Assembly: GCA_018398585.1 (NCBI GenBank)
Contig: JAGTTD010000018.1
Coordinates: 11,849,501-11,913,500, forward strand
DNA: 64,000 nt
From: Simmondsia chinensis
Lineage: Eukaryota; Streptophyta; Magnoliopsida; Caryophyllales; Simmondsiaceae
Direction: 5' to 3'
A model generated the notes under the pieces. It was not told where the DNA came from and did not search any database. It worked only from the letters and a program-made list of their open reading frames with translations. Both the position numbers and the translations under genes were made by a program. Positions 45,500 through 57,416 of the stretch are shown piece after piece (within the stretch, counting starts at the first letter, position 1; every line of letters starts with the position of its first letter).

Positions 45500-46925
45500 A
45501 TGGCTGACAAACAACAACCATGTACACTAATGGACTACTTTACTCCCACCACATACGCTTCACCCTCATGCATTAGGTTGCCACCTGTGGCTCTTCAATT
45601 CAAGCTTAAACCACATACCATACAGATGCTTCCTTCATTCCATGGCTTAGGTAATGAGAACCCATACACACAGTTGGACAGTTTCATGGAGGTTTGCTCA
45701 ACCTTTAGGATTCCTAACGTTAGTTATGACGCCATTTTACTTCGCCTCTTTCCTTTCTCTTTAAAGGAAAAGGCTAAATATTGGTTAGACACCTTACCTA
45801 GTGGGACGATTAGTACTTGGACTCAAATACAACAAGAATTTCTTAAGAAATTCTATCCCATTAGTAAGACTAACACTGCTAGGAGAGCCATTAACACCTT
45901 CGCCCAACTCCCTACTGAGGAGTTTCGCGAGACTTGGGATAGGTTTAGGGAACTCTTACAAGCTTGTCCACATCATGCTATCCCTAAATGGCAACTAGTC
46001 CACCCTCTTTTATTACGGGTTGAATGAGAAGGGTCAATAGACTGTTGATGCCTCATGTGGTGGTCCGTTCCTTAGGAAGAATGAGGACGAGGCGTGGGAA
46101 TTATTCGACCTTTTGAATGAGAATTCACAGCAATCTGCCGCACGTGCACGTCTTAATGCTACTAGGTTAAATAAAGGAGTAAATGAGATTGCTCACACCT
46201 CCATCTTAGATAAGAAATTATACTCTCTTGCCTCCTCCGTAGAGCAGTTAACTTTCCTATTTAAGATGACATTGGCCCCCTATACTGTACCTAATGTGTC
46301 TCATGTTTCAAATGTGCATAGTGCTTGCTCTTCATGCTCTAGTGTCTCTCATTCTACACATGACTGCCCCCCTGCTTCACCTTATGTGGAGTGGTCGGAG
46401 GAACAAGTCAATGCAGCCCAAGGATTCTCACGAAACGACCCATACTCTAACACGTACAATCTGGGTTGGAGAAACCATCCTAACTTCTCCTGGAGGCAAG
46501 GAGGAGAAGGAAAGTTCACGCCACAACAACAGAACCCACGACCTCAAGAACCTGGTATGCCCCGGCCTGTCGGTTTTCAACCGCAAGGGTATGCTTCTAA
46601 CTACTCTCAACCTCCTAATTATAGCTCTAATTCAAATTTTGATGAGAAGGTTTTGAGTGCGCTGAAAGGTTTAGAAGTTAATTCCCAACTCCTCCACTCC
46701 CATACACAATCGATTACAAAGCTAGAAACCCAAATAAGTCAACTAGCTAACACTCTGAGTAGAAGAGATGAGGGAAGACTCCCTAGTCAGGCTGTGGAGA
46801 ACCCTAGGAACTGTGTAAGACAAGACAACTATCCTTCCCAACAAGAGCAAGCAAAGTACATTATACTGTTGAGAAATGGGAAGGAGGTTGACAATGGGGT
46901 AGTGCTGAAAGTGAAGTACCCATAG
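45500..46925 (+). pseudogene. Element G gag, one frameshift
   Basis: Starts ATGGCTGAC at 45,500 (MADKQQPC). The first 175 codons include LPSFHGLGNENPYTQLD, FPFSLKEKAKYWLDTLP and FAQLPTEEFRETWDRF, the retrotransposon gag domain. After a frameshift near 46,020 it resumes by 46,113 with ENSQQSAARARLNA, then a canonical zinc knuckle CSSCSSVSHSTHDC (Cys-x2-Cys-x4-His-x4-Cys) near 46,330-46,372, and a Gln/Pro-rich stretch with QISQLANTLSRRDEG. It would package element RNA. Confidence 0.9.
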
Positions 46926-47099
46926 GTGGTGAGGAAGAAGAGAAGAGCAAGGAGAGAGAAAAGGAGCCGATGATGTCACGCACCCTTCTCCCACTCCTAA
47001 AGCCTCTGATCTTCCCTCGTCATATGAACCTAGTGTACCCTTCCCCCAAGCTTTAGTTACACCACATCCAAATGGGAAGGACAAGAAGTGGGAAGACAT

Positions 47100-47720
47100 T
47101 CTGGAGACGTTTAGGCAAGTAAAGATAAACATTCCCCTTCTTGATGCAATTAAACAGATTCTGGCCTATGCGAAGTTTATTAAGGACATTCTAAACCAAA
47201 AGAGGCGATCTAGAGCACATCTGCCTAAAAAAGTGTTTTTAGCCTAGCAAGTGAGCTCTATTCTGAAGTGTGACACTCCAATTAAGTACAAAGATCCTGG
47301 TGTCCCCACCATCACTTGTTCACTTGGAGACTCCCTGATCGATAAAGCCTTACTGGACTTAGGAGCGAGTGTCAACATTATTCCTTACTCGGTTTATGAG
47401 AAGTTAGGCCTGGGAGAGTTGCAACCAACCATGGTGACCTTGCAATTAGCAGATAGATCAACTAGGATTCCCCGTGGTGAGCTGATTAATGTACTAGTGA
47501 GAGTAGACAAAGCCTTGTTTCCTGCTGATTTTCTCGTGCTTGATATAGAACCTTCTAGTCATTCGAAAAACCATGTCCCTGTCATTGTAGGTCGGCCTTT
47601 CTTAGCGACGACCAATGCTACCATCAATGGTAGATCTAGGGTAATGGATGTTAGCTTTGCCACTATGATTATTAGGTTGAATATTTTTAAGGCTTCGTTG
47701 TCACCCGCAAGTGAGGATGC
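47100..47720 (+). pseudogene. Element G protease
   Basis: The upstream AKFIKDILNQKRRSR block is in the same frame but preceded by a TAG at about 47,245. The active site is ALLDLGASVNIIPYSVY (Asp-Leu-Gly-Ala, the Athila form of Asp-Ser/Thr-Gly), followed by VGRPFLATTNATI, the C-terminal retropepsin motif. This frame continues without a break into the RT. Confidence 0.88.
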
Positions 47721-49203
47721 GTCGGAGTGTTTCTGGGTGGATATTATTGATGATTTGGTGGACCAAACACTCCCTTCTATCCTAGTTAGTGATTCCCTTG
47801 AGCGAGCACTAGTATACGGTCGTTCTGATGATTTTGAGAATGAAAATGACATTAGAGAGATGAATGATTTGCTTAAGTTGTGTGCCCCTTCAGAGACTTG
47901 TCATTGGTTGTCAAAAGTAGAAGCTTTACCTACACTTTCGGATTCCCCTGCCTTGCCTTCCATAGTTTCACCACCCAAACTTGAACTTAAGTCGTTGCCA
48001 TCTACTCTTAAGTATGCTTTCTTAGGACCCGATGAGACTTTACCTATGATTATCTCTTCTCAGTTGTCTAAGGAACAGGAGGATGCATTGATGATAGTGC
48101 TTAGTGATCATAAGAGTGCCATTGGGTGGTCTGTGGCTGATTTGAAGGGTATAGACCCTTCCATTTGTATGCATAGGATTTTTCTTGATGAGAATGCTAG
48201 ACCCACTAGAGAGATGCAAAGGAGGTTGAACCCTAACATGAAAGAAGTGGTAAAGAAAGACATTGTGAAGTTGCTTGATGCGGTTATCATTTACCCAATT
48301 TCTGATAGTAGGTGGGTTACCCCTATTCAGGTAGTCCCAAAGAAGTCGGGTGTTACAGTGATTAGGAGTAGCATCCGAGAGTTAGTTCCTACTAGGGAGA
48401 CCACGGGCTGGATAGTTTGTATTGACTATAGGAAGCTTAACTCTGCCACTAGAAAGGACCATTTTCCTCTACCATTCATTGACCAGATTTTGGAGAAGTT
48501 AGCTGGTCAGAGCTTTTACTGTTTTCTTGATAGATATTCAGGATATAACTAGGTAGCAGTCTACCCAGAGGATCGGAAGAAAACGGCCTTTACGTGCCCC
48601 TTTGGCACATTTGCCTACCGTAGGATGCCATTTGGTTTATGTAATGCGCCCGCTACATTTCAGAGATGCATGATGTCTATCTTTTTTGACATGGTAGAGA
48701 GATTTCTTGAGGTTTTCATGGATGATTTCTCTGTTTTTGGGCCTTTGTTTGATGAATGCTTGCAGAATTTAAGGCTTGTGCTAAAAAGATGTGAAGAGAC
48801 CAATCTTGTTTTGAGTTGGGAAAAGAGTCACTTTATGGTTCAAGAGGGGATTGTATTGGGTCATAGAGTATCGAAGAAGGGTATTGAGGTTGATAAGGCT
48901 AAGGTAGATCTTATTGGAAACTTACCCCCTCCCTCAGACGTGAAGCAAGTTAGATCCTTTCTAGGTCATGCAAGTTTCTATAGGAGATTCATTAAGGACT
49001 TTGGGAAGTTAGCCAGACCATTAACTAGCTTGTTGGCTAAGGAGACATCATTTGAGTTTGATGAGTCTTACCTAGAAGCTTTTCAAAAACTATGGTCATT
49101 ACTTGTTTCGGCCCCCATTATGCAACCCCCAGATTACTCTCTTCCTTTTGAAATTATGTGTAATGCTTCTGATTTTCCTATAGGTGCTGTCCTAGGTCAA
49201 TGA
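47721..49203 (+). pseudogene. Element G reverse transcriptase
   Basis: Open from the protease to 48,552 with WVTPIQVVPKKSG, WIVCIDYRKLNSATRKDHFPLPFID. A TAG near 48,550 follows SGYN, then the same frame continues with MPFGLCNAPATFQRCM and catalytic VFMDDFSVFG (Phe-Met-Asp-Asp), ending with VRSFLGHASFYRRFIKD. A single stop is the only lesion in the catalytic domain. Confidence 0.9.
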
Positions 49204-49605
49204 GTAAACAAAGTGCCTCATGTCGTTTACTATGCCAGTAAAACTCTTAATGATTCACAATGCCATTACACCACTACTAAAAAGGAGTTGCTAGCTGTCG
49301 TGTTTGCTCTAGACAAGTTTCGATCTTGTCTTTTGAGGTCAAAAGTCATTATCTATTCTGACCATACTGCATTGAAATATTTGCTCTCTAAGAAAGAAAC
49401 GAAACCGAGGCTCATTAGGTGGATTCTCCTACTTCAAGAGTTTGACATTGAGATTAGAGGTAAGAAAGGTGCAGAAAATGTGGTAGCTGACCATCTCTCT
49501 AGTATTTTCTTTGAGCATCATGATCCATCTATTTCAATGCATGACTCTTTTTTTCCGATGAGCAACTTTTTGTTGTCTCCCATTCACGTGGCCCTTGGTT
49601 TGTAG
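49160..49605 (+). pseudogene. Element G RNase H
   Basis: The catalytic start NASDFPIGAVLGQ precedes a TGA near 49,201. The rest follows in frame: [44 protein letters not shown], ending [13 protein letters not shown]. Asp, Glu and Asp catalytic positions are present. Confidence 0.88.
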
Positions 49606-49712
49606 ATATTGTTAACTTCCTCGCTACAGGTGCGATTCCATCTACTTGGTCTAAGCAAGAAAAGGATAGGTTTTACTCTCAAGTAAAGCACTTTTACTGA
49701 AACGACCCTGAC

Positions 49713-51062
49713 TTGTCTAAACATTGTGCAGACCAAATAATTCGTAGATGTGTTCCAGAGTGTGAGTATCATAGCATTTTATCTTTTTGTCACTCATATG
49801 CATGTGGAGGACACTTTGGAGGTCGTAGGACTGCTGCAAAAGCCCTACAGTGTGGTTTTTATTGGCCTACTCTGTTCAAGGATGCTCACAAGTTTTGTCT
49901 TGCATGTGAGCGTTGTCAGCACACAGGCGCAATGACGCGTCGAGACATGATGCCTTTGAACCCCATTTTAATTGTGAAAATATTTGATGTTTGGGGTATT
50001 GACTTTATGGGACCATTTCCCCCATCTTTTGGGTTTCTTTACGTACTTTTAAGGGTCGACTATGTGTCTAAATGGGTTGAGGCTATACCTATTGGGACCA
50101 ATGACCACAAAGTGGTCATGTAATTTGTCAAGTACCACATTTTTAACCACTTTGGTACCCCTAGAACACTCATTAGTGATGGTGGTAGTCATTTCATTCA
50201 TAGGTCATTTGAGGCACTTCTTAGGAAGTACTCAGTGCATCATAGGATTTTTGCCCCCTATCATCCCCAAACTAGTGGTCAAGTAGAGCTTTCAAACCGT
50301 GAGATCAAGTCCATACTTTGGGCATACCGCACCGCCTATAAGACCCCGCTTGGTATGTCACCCTATAGGTTGGTCTTTGGTAAAGCATGTCATTTACCAG
50401 TTGAGCTAGAACACTGTACTCATTGGGCCACTAGAGCCTTGAATTTTGACTTAGACCAAGCTGGTGCTAACCGAAAGCTTCAATTGAGTGAGCTGGAAGA
50501 ACTAAGGAATGAAGCTTATGAGAATGCAAAGATTTATAAAGCTAAAACCAAGGCTTTTCATGATAAACATATTTTGAGGAAAACATATTTTAAGCTCGAA
50601 CACCGTGCTTATTGGGCTACTAGAGCTTTGGATTTTGACTTAGACCAAGCTGGTGCTAACCGAAAGCTTCAATTGAGTGAGCTGGAAGAAGTAAGGAATG
50701 AAGCTTATGATAATGCAAAGATTTATAAAGCTAAAACCAAGGCTTTTCATGATAAACATATTTTGAGGAAAACATATTTTGAGCTAGAACACCGTGCGTA
50801 TTAGGCCACTAGAGCCTTGAATTTTGACTTAGACCAAGCTGGTGCTAACCGAAAGCTTCAATTGAGTGAGCTGGAAGAACTAAGGAATGAAGCTTATGAG
50901 AATGCAAAGATTTATAAAGCTAAAACCAAGGCTTTTCATGATAAACATATTTTGAGGAAAATATTTGCTCCTTATCAAAATGTTTGGCTGTTTAATTCCA
51001 AATTGCATCTTTTTCCTGGTAGGTTAAGGTCTAGGTGGGATGGCCCTTTTGTGGTTAAGTAG
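49713..51062 (+). pseudogene. Element G integrase with in-frame triplication
   Basis: Zinc-binding motif [17 protein letters not shown] then CERCQHTG. Core: [10 protein letters not shown] (Asp), [10 protein letters not shown] (Asp) and [17 protein letters not shown] (Glu). A TAA at about 50,121 and a TAG at about 50,802 interrupt. From 50,403 a 189-bp (63-codon) unit, starting [20 protein letters not shown] or a close variant, is repeated three times (50,403, 50,592, 50,781). The single-copy block in other Athila integrases is C-terminal. The frame is different from that of RNase H. Confidence 0.9.
50403..50969 (+). repeat. Three tandem 189-bp repeats in G integrase
   Basis: Units begin at 50,403, 50,592 and 50,781, with exact 189-bp spacing. 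They differ at only a few positions each. The length is a multiple of three, so the frame is kept. The third unit carries a TAG near its start. Confidence 0.93.
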
Positions 51063-52518
51063 GTATACCCCTCGGGTGCTATTGAGATATACCACCCTAA
51101 AGATGGTCATGCGTTCACTGTAAATGGTCAAAGGCTTAAACTTGTAGTTGAGTTGGATGGCATTGCTGATAGACAGCTTATTTAAGTTGTCTCCTTAATG
51201 GACACCGTGACTGATACTTGATCTTTGCTTGATTCACTACGCCCGGCTGAAGGTGTAAAATTGAGTACTCCTAGGAGGCAACCTAGGATTGTTATTTCTT
51301 GCTTTTAATTTCGTTTTTGAATTAATTAGTTGCTTCGAGGTTTGTTTTCTCTCTTTTCGGGTTCTTGTGTCGGGTTGAAGGATTCCTATATACATGTCCA
51401 TGCCGTCTCCTCATGTTGTATTGCTCCATCTCACCTATCTGCGCTTTAATGACTGATGTTGCATTGAGGACAATGCATGATTTAGGTGTGGGGGTAAGGT
51501 TCATTTGCATGTGCTCTTTTTTTTTCGGTCAAATTTTTAAAATTTTGGCATCTTTTGTGCATTTTGAGTGTGCACTATAACCGTTTAACCAAGTGTTCCC
51601 TGCTCGACGCGCATGTTATGATGACAGTGGGATTAGTTGTTTATTTCGTTCTCTTAATTCCATGAAGTTAAATGATACTACTACATACTTGTTAATGAGT
51701 ATTGTTGATCATTGTTGATATTAATGGGTTCTACTCATACCGCTCACATATTCACTAAGCACAGGACTTTCGTGTTGCAGAAAATCTAAAGAATTTGCGT
51801 AAACAACCTTATATATCTTGAGTTTTGCAAGCCTGCCGTATTGGCTTATCCTAATCCTTGCCATTGATGTTATGTAAAGTACTAGTTGGTCAATGTCAAT
51901 TGTAATGATAAAGTACGTGTTATTAAAAAAAAGTCCAAAAATGGACAAAAAAGAAAGAGGAAACAAAAAGGAAAAAAAAAATGAAAAGCAAAAAAGAAAA
52001 AAAAGGGTTTCCTCCAAAAGACAAAGGCAAAAGAAAAAGAAAAAGTAAAAATTGGTATACATTCATGACAAAGATGTTCTTTTGTGCTATACTGAGGTCA
52101 CAATGTTGCAAAGTGGTCATTCATATGCCACTTAAAATTTCTCTATGTATAAGCATGTGTTTAGGTGATTCAATAGTGCGGGTGCACAAAACCTTTATAT
52201 ATTTGGTTGGAAGGGAGAATTTGAGGAGATTCTGTGGCATGAAATCCTATTCACTTTCACTTGTGCGTTGCTTAAGTAATTCCTATTAGTTGATACAAGG
52301 TTAATGAAATTTTGTGACGAGTTTTGAAGTATAATCATCTAAATTCATGGAATTGGTGAATGCTCTAGATGATTTAATCTTGTCTTGAATTGTAATATAG
52401 GTGTTAATCTTGGAAAACTTGGTAAAGGTTGGGATAGTTGGGGTAGTTGGTCATTGTAGTCTTTATGTTAAATCATATGCTTTGCTCGAGGACTAGCAAA
52501 GGTTAGATGTGGGGGCGT
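51063..52518 (+). other. Element G 3' untranslated region, no gene seen
   Basis: Starts with [18 protein letters not shown] end of integrase and then non-coding sequence: ctgaaggtgtaaaattgag, ctaggaggcaacctagg, an A-rich tract at 51,925-52,050. No env-like ORF. Ends with the polypurine tract tgtgggggcgt. Confidence 0.75.
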
Positions 52519-54036
52519 TGATGCGTCTCGTATTTACGCATCTTATAATTATTATTTCAATTATTTTGCACCTATTTAATTATAGTTCTACACTCATTTC
52601 GATAATTTTTATGTTTAACAGGTTTGAAATTAAAGTTATGAAAATTGTCAAATTTGGATGTAAATAAGATAAATCTGACGCTCAAGCAATTAAATCTGGA
52701 CAACAACGTATAAGCTCGGCCCGCTCCGACCCGACCCACACCGCTACAGTAACCCGAGCCCAACAGTAAAGTGGGCCTAGCCCAACAGCCCTGTTCACCG
52801 TCATCAACCCCCAGCCCATCCAGCCCACACCGACACCTCAACACCAGGCCCAATGATCATCTTCACTAGCCCGATTCGACCACCAGCAGCACAGGCCCAA
52901 CGCAGGCCCACGAACAGCCCAGGCCCAGCACGTCATCATCAACCTCGGCCCAAAGTCATCATCGACGCAGCCCATCGGGGCCCACTCCTAGTTCATCACC
53001 GACCCACCAGCTTCAACCGTAGCCCTGCACGGACAGGTCCAGCTTTGTCCTCAGCCCAGCTCGCTAGGTTTTTCTTTGGTTTGATTATAAGAAGAGGAGG
53101 ACGAACAGATTTTGGGGCGTCTCTGTTTTTGGGTTATGATTCACGGCGCTTGTTTTCCTCTCTCTCTTCTCTCAGCTCTCTCTCCCCCTGATATTATTTT
53201 CTTTTTCTTTTTTTTTCGTTAAATTGTAACGAAAGCAAAATTAGTGTGAAGACCGACAAGAGTTCGTTCATCTCCTCCTTAACGGGATCATCCTTGATGG
53301 AGAGCTAACTTGCTCTCTAGGGTTAGATGAAATCTTAGCATTTACTTTTGTTTACTTTTAATTTGGGTTAATTTGATTGTTTACATGAATTACTTGGTTG
53401 AGATAAATACTTCAAAGTATTATATTTTTATTTTTTATTCAATTGATATGATTATTGTGTTTGTAACCTTTAATTGCTGATATTGATATTTATAAATTAA
53501 TTCTTCGTTCTTGTAGCCTTAGGATTAATTAATCAAGCAATAGTATTAACCGAATTGTTAATTAAAGCCTATCTTCCCAATGTTTTAGTGAGATAGGGTC
53601 AATACATAATAATTAACAATACGCTAGGTAGAGCCTATTTTCCTTATGCTTTAGTTAGATAGGGTCAATACGCAATACTAACAACATTATTTTAGTGGGT
53701 TGAAGCTTGTAGCCTAAACCACTACTCGTGTGACAATAAATAATCCCAATTTAAGAGTTGACGCAAAAATAATTGGCTAATGATGGATTCGAAACCCTAG
53801 GCTCCAATTTAATGCACATTCCCGATTAGTAGTAGATTACTCTAGTTTAATTGTTGTTTTCTAGATTAATTAACACAAAGATATCACTTTTCCTTAAATC
53901 AATTTAGGTCATAGATTAAATTCATGCACTTTTAGTCCCTGTGGTTCGACACCCTCTCGCCCTACACTTCAATTTAGGTGTGTTTAATAGATAGGGATTT
54001 ATATTAAATTTTTGATAGACATAGAGAAACACATCA
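52519..54036 (+). repeat. Element G 3' LTR
   Basis: 1518 bp, partner of 43,541-45,031. It has about 22 extra bases near 52,765-52,786 (cagtaaagtgggcctagccc), a local duplication in the GC-rich block. TATA-like gattataagaag near 53,093. Confidence 0.92.
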
Positions 54037-54130
54037 CTTATTAGACAAGTTTTCCAAACTCATCAATGACTATGAGCACATATTTTGACAACATATCACT
54101 AGTTTGATATAGGTCTATTTGTGGTTACTT

Positions 54131-54783
54131 GGTGAATGCACCAAAGTTGTCATAGTACATGGCAAAAGGTGTGAGCCCCTCTTTAATTACCTCAGGATTC
54201 ATAAGTAATTCCTTAGCCAACAAACCTCCTTGGCAGCTTCATAAGCTGCCACATACTCAGTGTCTATGGTGGAGTCAATTATGCAAGACTGCTTGATACT
54301 CCTCCAACTAATGGCTCCACCTCTAAGTGTAAACATAATACTAGAGGCCAAAAGTCTAGCTTCTATGTCTAATTGAAAATCTGAGTCAGAGTAACCCACT
54401 GGAATCAACTCGTCTTCATGAAACACTAACATATAATCTTTAGGCTTTCTTAGGTGCTTGCAAATATACTTTACTACCTCATAGTGCATAAGACCTAGGT
54501 TAGACTGATATCTACTCACCATTCTCACAGCAAAATAGATATTAGGTCTAGTACACAACATAGCATACATAAAGCTTCCCACAGCTGAAGCATACAGAAC
54601 ATTCCTCATATGCTCTTTCTCTTGAGATGTCCTAGGACACTGCTCTAAAAAAAGAGATACTCCATGCCTGAAGGGCAATAAACCTTTCTTAGAGTTTGCT
54701 ATGTGATACTTAGACAACACTTTGTCTAGCCTAAGATAGACCCAACAACGTATTCTCATGATCTGGCAAAATTTTGATCCCAA
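54131..54783 (-). pseudogene. Element L RNase H
   Basis: Has YASAVGSFMYAMLCTRPNI, VGYSDSDFQLDIEAR (catalytic Asp), AISWRSIKQSCIIDSTIDTEYVA (given by its ends AISWRSIK and TEYVA; Glu) and AKEVCWLRNYL. It continues past a stop to PFAMYYDNFGAFTK at 54,131, where the copia domain ends early at the junction with K3. The start overlaps the RT frame by a frameshift. Confidence 0.88.
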
Positions 54784-55150
54784 GATTATAGTTGGTTTCT
54801 CCTAAGTCTTTCATATCGAATTGACTTGAAAATGAAATCTTAATAGTTGATAAAACTCCCACATCATTTGGAATGAGTAGGATGTCATCCACATACAAAG
54901 TCACCACTTTCTCTATATTATGCTTGTACATGCATTGTCCATCAACAGATTGCTCAAAACTATAGGACTTTATCACTTCACTGAATCTTCTATTCCATGA
55001 TTGAGATGCTTGCTTTAGTCCACAAATTGACCTTTTCATTTTGCATACTATATGCTCCGGACTTTTACTAATGAACCCGTTTGGTCGCACTATATAGATG
55101 TCTTCATCAAGATTACCATTCAAAAAGGCCATCTTGAATCCATTTGCCAA
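54731..55150 (-). pseudogene. Element L reverse transcriptase, C-terminal part
   Basis: MKMAFLNGNLDEDIY-like start (FKMAFLNGNLDEDIYIVRP), KMKRSICGLKQASQSWN and the intact catalytic TLYVDDILLIPN (Tyr-Val-Asp-Asp), then DMKDLGETNYNLGIKI. The N-terminal third lies at 55,150-55,550 in shifted frames. Confidence 0.88.
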
Positions 55151-55739
55151 ATCTCATAATCATAAAGGGCAGCAATGGACAAGAGTATCCTAATGGACTT
55201 TAACATGGCTACTAGAGAGAAGGTCTCGTCATAATCGACACCTTCCTTTCGGGATAACCCTTACCAACTAGTCTTGCCTTGAAAGTCTCTACCTTCCCGT
55301 CCACTCCCCTCTTCCTCTTCTAGACCCGCCTATATCCAATGGGCTTAATGCCAGGTGGTGTCTCTATAAGATCAGACTTGATTAAAATACATAGATTATA
55401 TTTCAGCTTTCATTGTTAAGACCCAGTGGTCAACATCCTTGTCCTCGAGCACCTGAACAAAACTAAGAGGATCAGATACATCACCTTGTTCTACTACTAA
55501 AGCTCCACACATGTATCTGTCAGGTTTCTTGACAATGCTTCCCCTACACTGAGGCTCCCATGTATTTGGAATTGTCTAAAAACGAACCGCGGGTGTATCC
55601 AAAACATCCACTTGATCTCAAATCAAACTATTCAAAAGTAGCATCATTTTTACTTAATTCCTCCAACACTATTTGATACTTTTGTAGTCCATTACAAAAT
55701 TCTCCTCCAAAAATCTGGCATTTGCACAAACAACACCTT

Positions 55740-56484
55740 TTAGTCTGAAGGATTATAGAAAAGACTAGTGCTTGTACCTCTAGGATAGCCTAAAAACACA
55801 CACACTTCTGTTCTAGACCCTAACTTGTTAGGGTTGTTTTTCAACACAAGTGTTGTACATCCCCAAATACAAAGATACCTTGTGCCCATTCCACAACTCC
55901 ATAGGTGTTGGAGCTGACTTTGAAGGAACCGAATTAAGAACATAAGTCATTTTTCCCAAAGCATAATCCCAAAAAGAGATTGGTGAAGTAGCATGACTCA
56001 TCACGGACCGCAACATCTCTAGCGACATCTTATTTCTCCTCTCTTCTCTTAGCAACACCATTCTGTTGTGGTATATCCGGTGCAGAAAGCTAAGATCTAA
56101 TCTCACTTGCAATTAAGAAATCTAGAAAATTTCCTGAAAGGTACCCACCATCTTGATCAGATCGAAATGACTTGATATGTTTATCGATTTGCTTCTCAAC
56201 TTCAGCCTCAAACTCTTTGAACTTTTCAAAAGAATCAGACTTATGTCTCATCAAGTAAACATAACCACACCTAGAATGATCATCCAAAGGTGATCAAATA
56301 CTCAATACCCTCCTCTCGTCTGAATATTCATTTTTCCATAGACATCTGTTTGAACCAATTCGAGCAAGTCACAAACTATGTTACCCTTACTCTTAAGGAT
56401 GGACTTAGTCATCTTTCCTTCTATGCAGGACTCGCAGACTGGTAAGGATTTTAAGTCTGAAGACTCTATTAGCCCTTCTTTCAT
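55740..56484 (-). pseudogene. Element L integrase
   Basis: 56,484-56,302 has SLPVCESCIEGKMTK (Cys-x2-Cys of the zinc site) and VQTDVYGKMN (first Asp). 56,287-56,090 has MDDHSRCGYVYLMRHK and FRSDQDGGYLSGNF (second Asp). 56,112-55,828 has ISFWDYALGKMTYVLN and 55,943-55,740 has GSRTEVCVFLGYPRG. The expected Glu near the QNGVAER-type motif falls in the frameshift at about 56,090. Confidence 0.85.
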
Positions 56485-56699
56485 TAGTCTTTGGATCCTA
56501 CTAGAATAAATATGACCAAGGTTTTGATGCTATTTGAAGGCATTATCAATTTTAGGATTTTTCCTTTTAAGAGGTATAGCCTACTAGTGTTAGATTCAAA
56601 CATGCATTCAGTAGAGTTTTGATCAAGTATTAAAACAATCGACTAAACGAGAAACAAAAATTGTGCAACGCAGGTACATAAAGACTATTCTTTAATATT

Positions 56700-57030
56700 A
56701 AAATTCTGCTATTAAAAACTCAGCCAATGTCTCCCACACCTAAGACTAAAACGTGCCTCCCGTTACCCATGCTCAAGTACAACACTTCATCATACAGCCA
56801 CCTGGTCAGCCTAAGTCCCTGCAACAAATTGCAGACATGGTCAGTTGAACCCGAGTCCACACACCAAAAACCTTGTGCTGATGGTTTCTTTATCTTAGCA
56901 GGAAGAGTAGCTAAGTAGTAAGTACAGTTCCTCTTTCAGTGATCATCCTTCCTATAGAAGAAATACTTTCCTCGTGATGGCTTCCTTTTCATTAGCTGCT
57001 ATATTAGAAGTTTTGCTCTTATTCTTCTGG
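56700..57030 (-). pseudogene. Element L gag end and protease
   Basis: The minus strand near 56,960 has a degraded zinc knuckle (YFFYRKDDH), then TLPAKIKKPSAQGFW and the protease active site CVDSGSTDHVCN (Asp-Ser-Gly) near 56,850. It ends within SMGNGRHV. Copia identity is lost right of about 57,030. Confidence 0.75.
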
Positions 57031-57416
57031 GTGATTTTACAAAATACCACATTTGGTAATTTTTCTTCCCAAAATAGTATGCAAAAATTTGAAACTACCA
57101 AAATGACAGCATGCACATTAAAACTTAAAATAAAGGAAAATTAGCTTCTTTTTTTTTTATGTGCTTCACTAAAATCTAAAAAAAAGGTACTTACCTAAAC
57201 ATTTTGTATTATATTATATGGATAGTATTATTTGATATACATAAATTTATAAAATTTTTAAAAAAAGTACTGTACAGAAAAGTATATTTATTGTTCAAAA
57301 TTTCTATGTTATATAAAAAAAATAATTTTTTTGACACCATAAAAATAAAAATAAAATATTCAAATTATTAAAAATACAATTATCGTATAAAAAACAATTA
57401 TAGACGCATAATTAAG
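57031..57416. other. AT-rich spacer, no gene seen
   Basis: Very AT-rich sequence between copia L and the inverted repeat array, with atggcat- and taaaa-rich words. Nothing supported. Confidence 0.6.

Larger units (their letters stand above)
43541..54036 (+). mobile_element. Element G: Athila-type Ty3 retrotransposon, nearly complete
   Basis: 10,496 bp with LTRs of 1491 and 1518 bp, flanked by CTTAT at 43,536-43,540 and 54,037-54,041. Primer site for tRNA-Asp, gag, protease, RT, RNase H, integrase, a 1.45-kb untranslated tail, polypurine tract tgtgggggcgt at 52,508-52,518. Gag has one frameshift. Protease-RT-RNase H is one frame with stops near 48,550, 49,201 and 49,603. Integrase is in another frame with two stops. 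No env-like ORF. It is the reference for reading element D. Confidence 0.93.
41741..54130 (-). repeat. K3: copia-like LTR, split by element G; probable 3' LTR of L
   Basis: 42,600-43,540 aligns with K1. The alignment continues beyond G at 54,042-54,130 (ttccaaactcatca, gtctatttgtggtt). The junction at 54,130 runs directly into the copia RNase H of L, same strand, and lacks about 200-250 bp of the LTR 5' end, so a deletion joined them. The left limit (41,741) is inferred from a terminal CCAACA-like word only. Confidence 0.55.
54131..57030 (-). mobile_element. Element L: Ty1/copia retrotransposon, truncated at both ends
   Basis: Minus-strand order: gag zinc-knuckle remnant and protease (57,020-56,700), integrase (56,484-55,740), RT (55,150-54,731), RNase H (54,783-54,131). 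Integrase before RT identifies copia. The gag N-terminal half and 5' LTR are missing at the right end. At the left the RNase H is cut and fused to the K3 LTR. Frames are broken throughout. Confidence 0.88.

Noticed and set aside
51063..52518. env-like ORF of Athila in G
   Set aside because: I looked for it after integrase in both G and D; only short unrelated frames exist.
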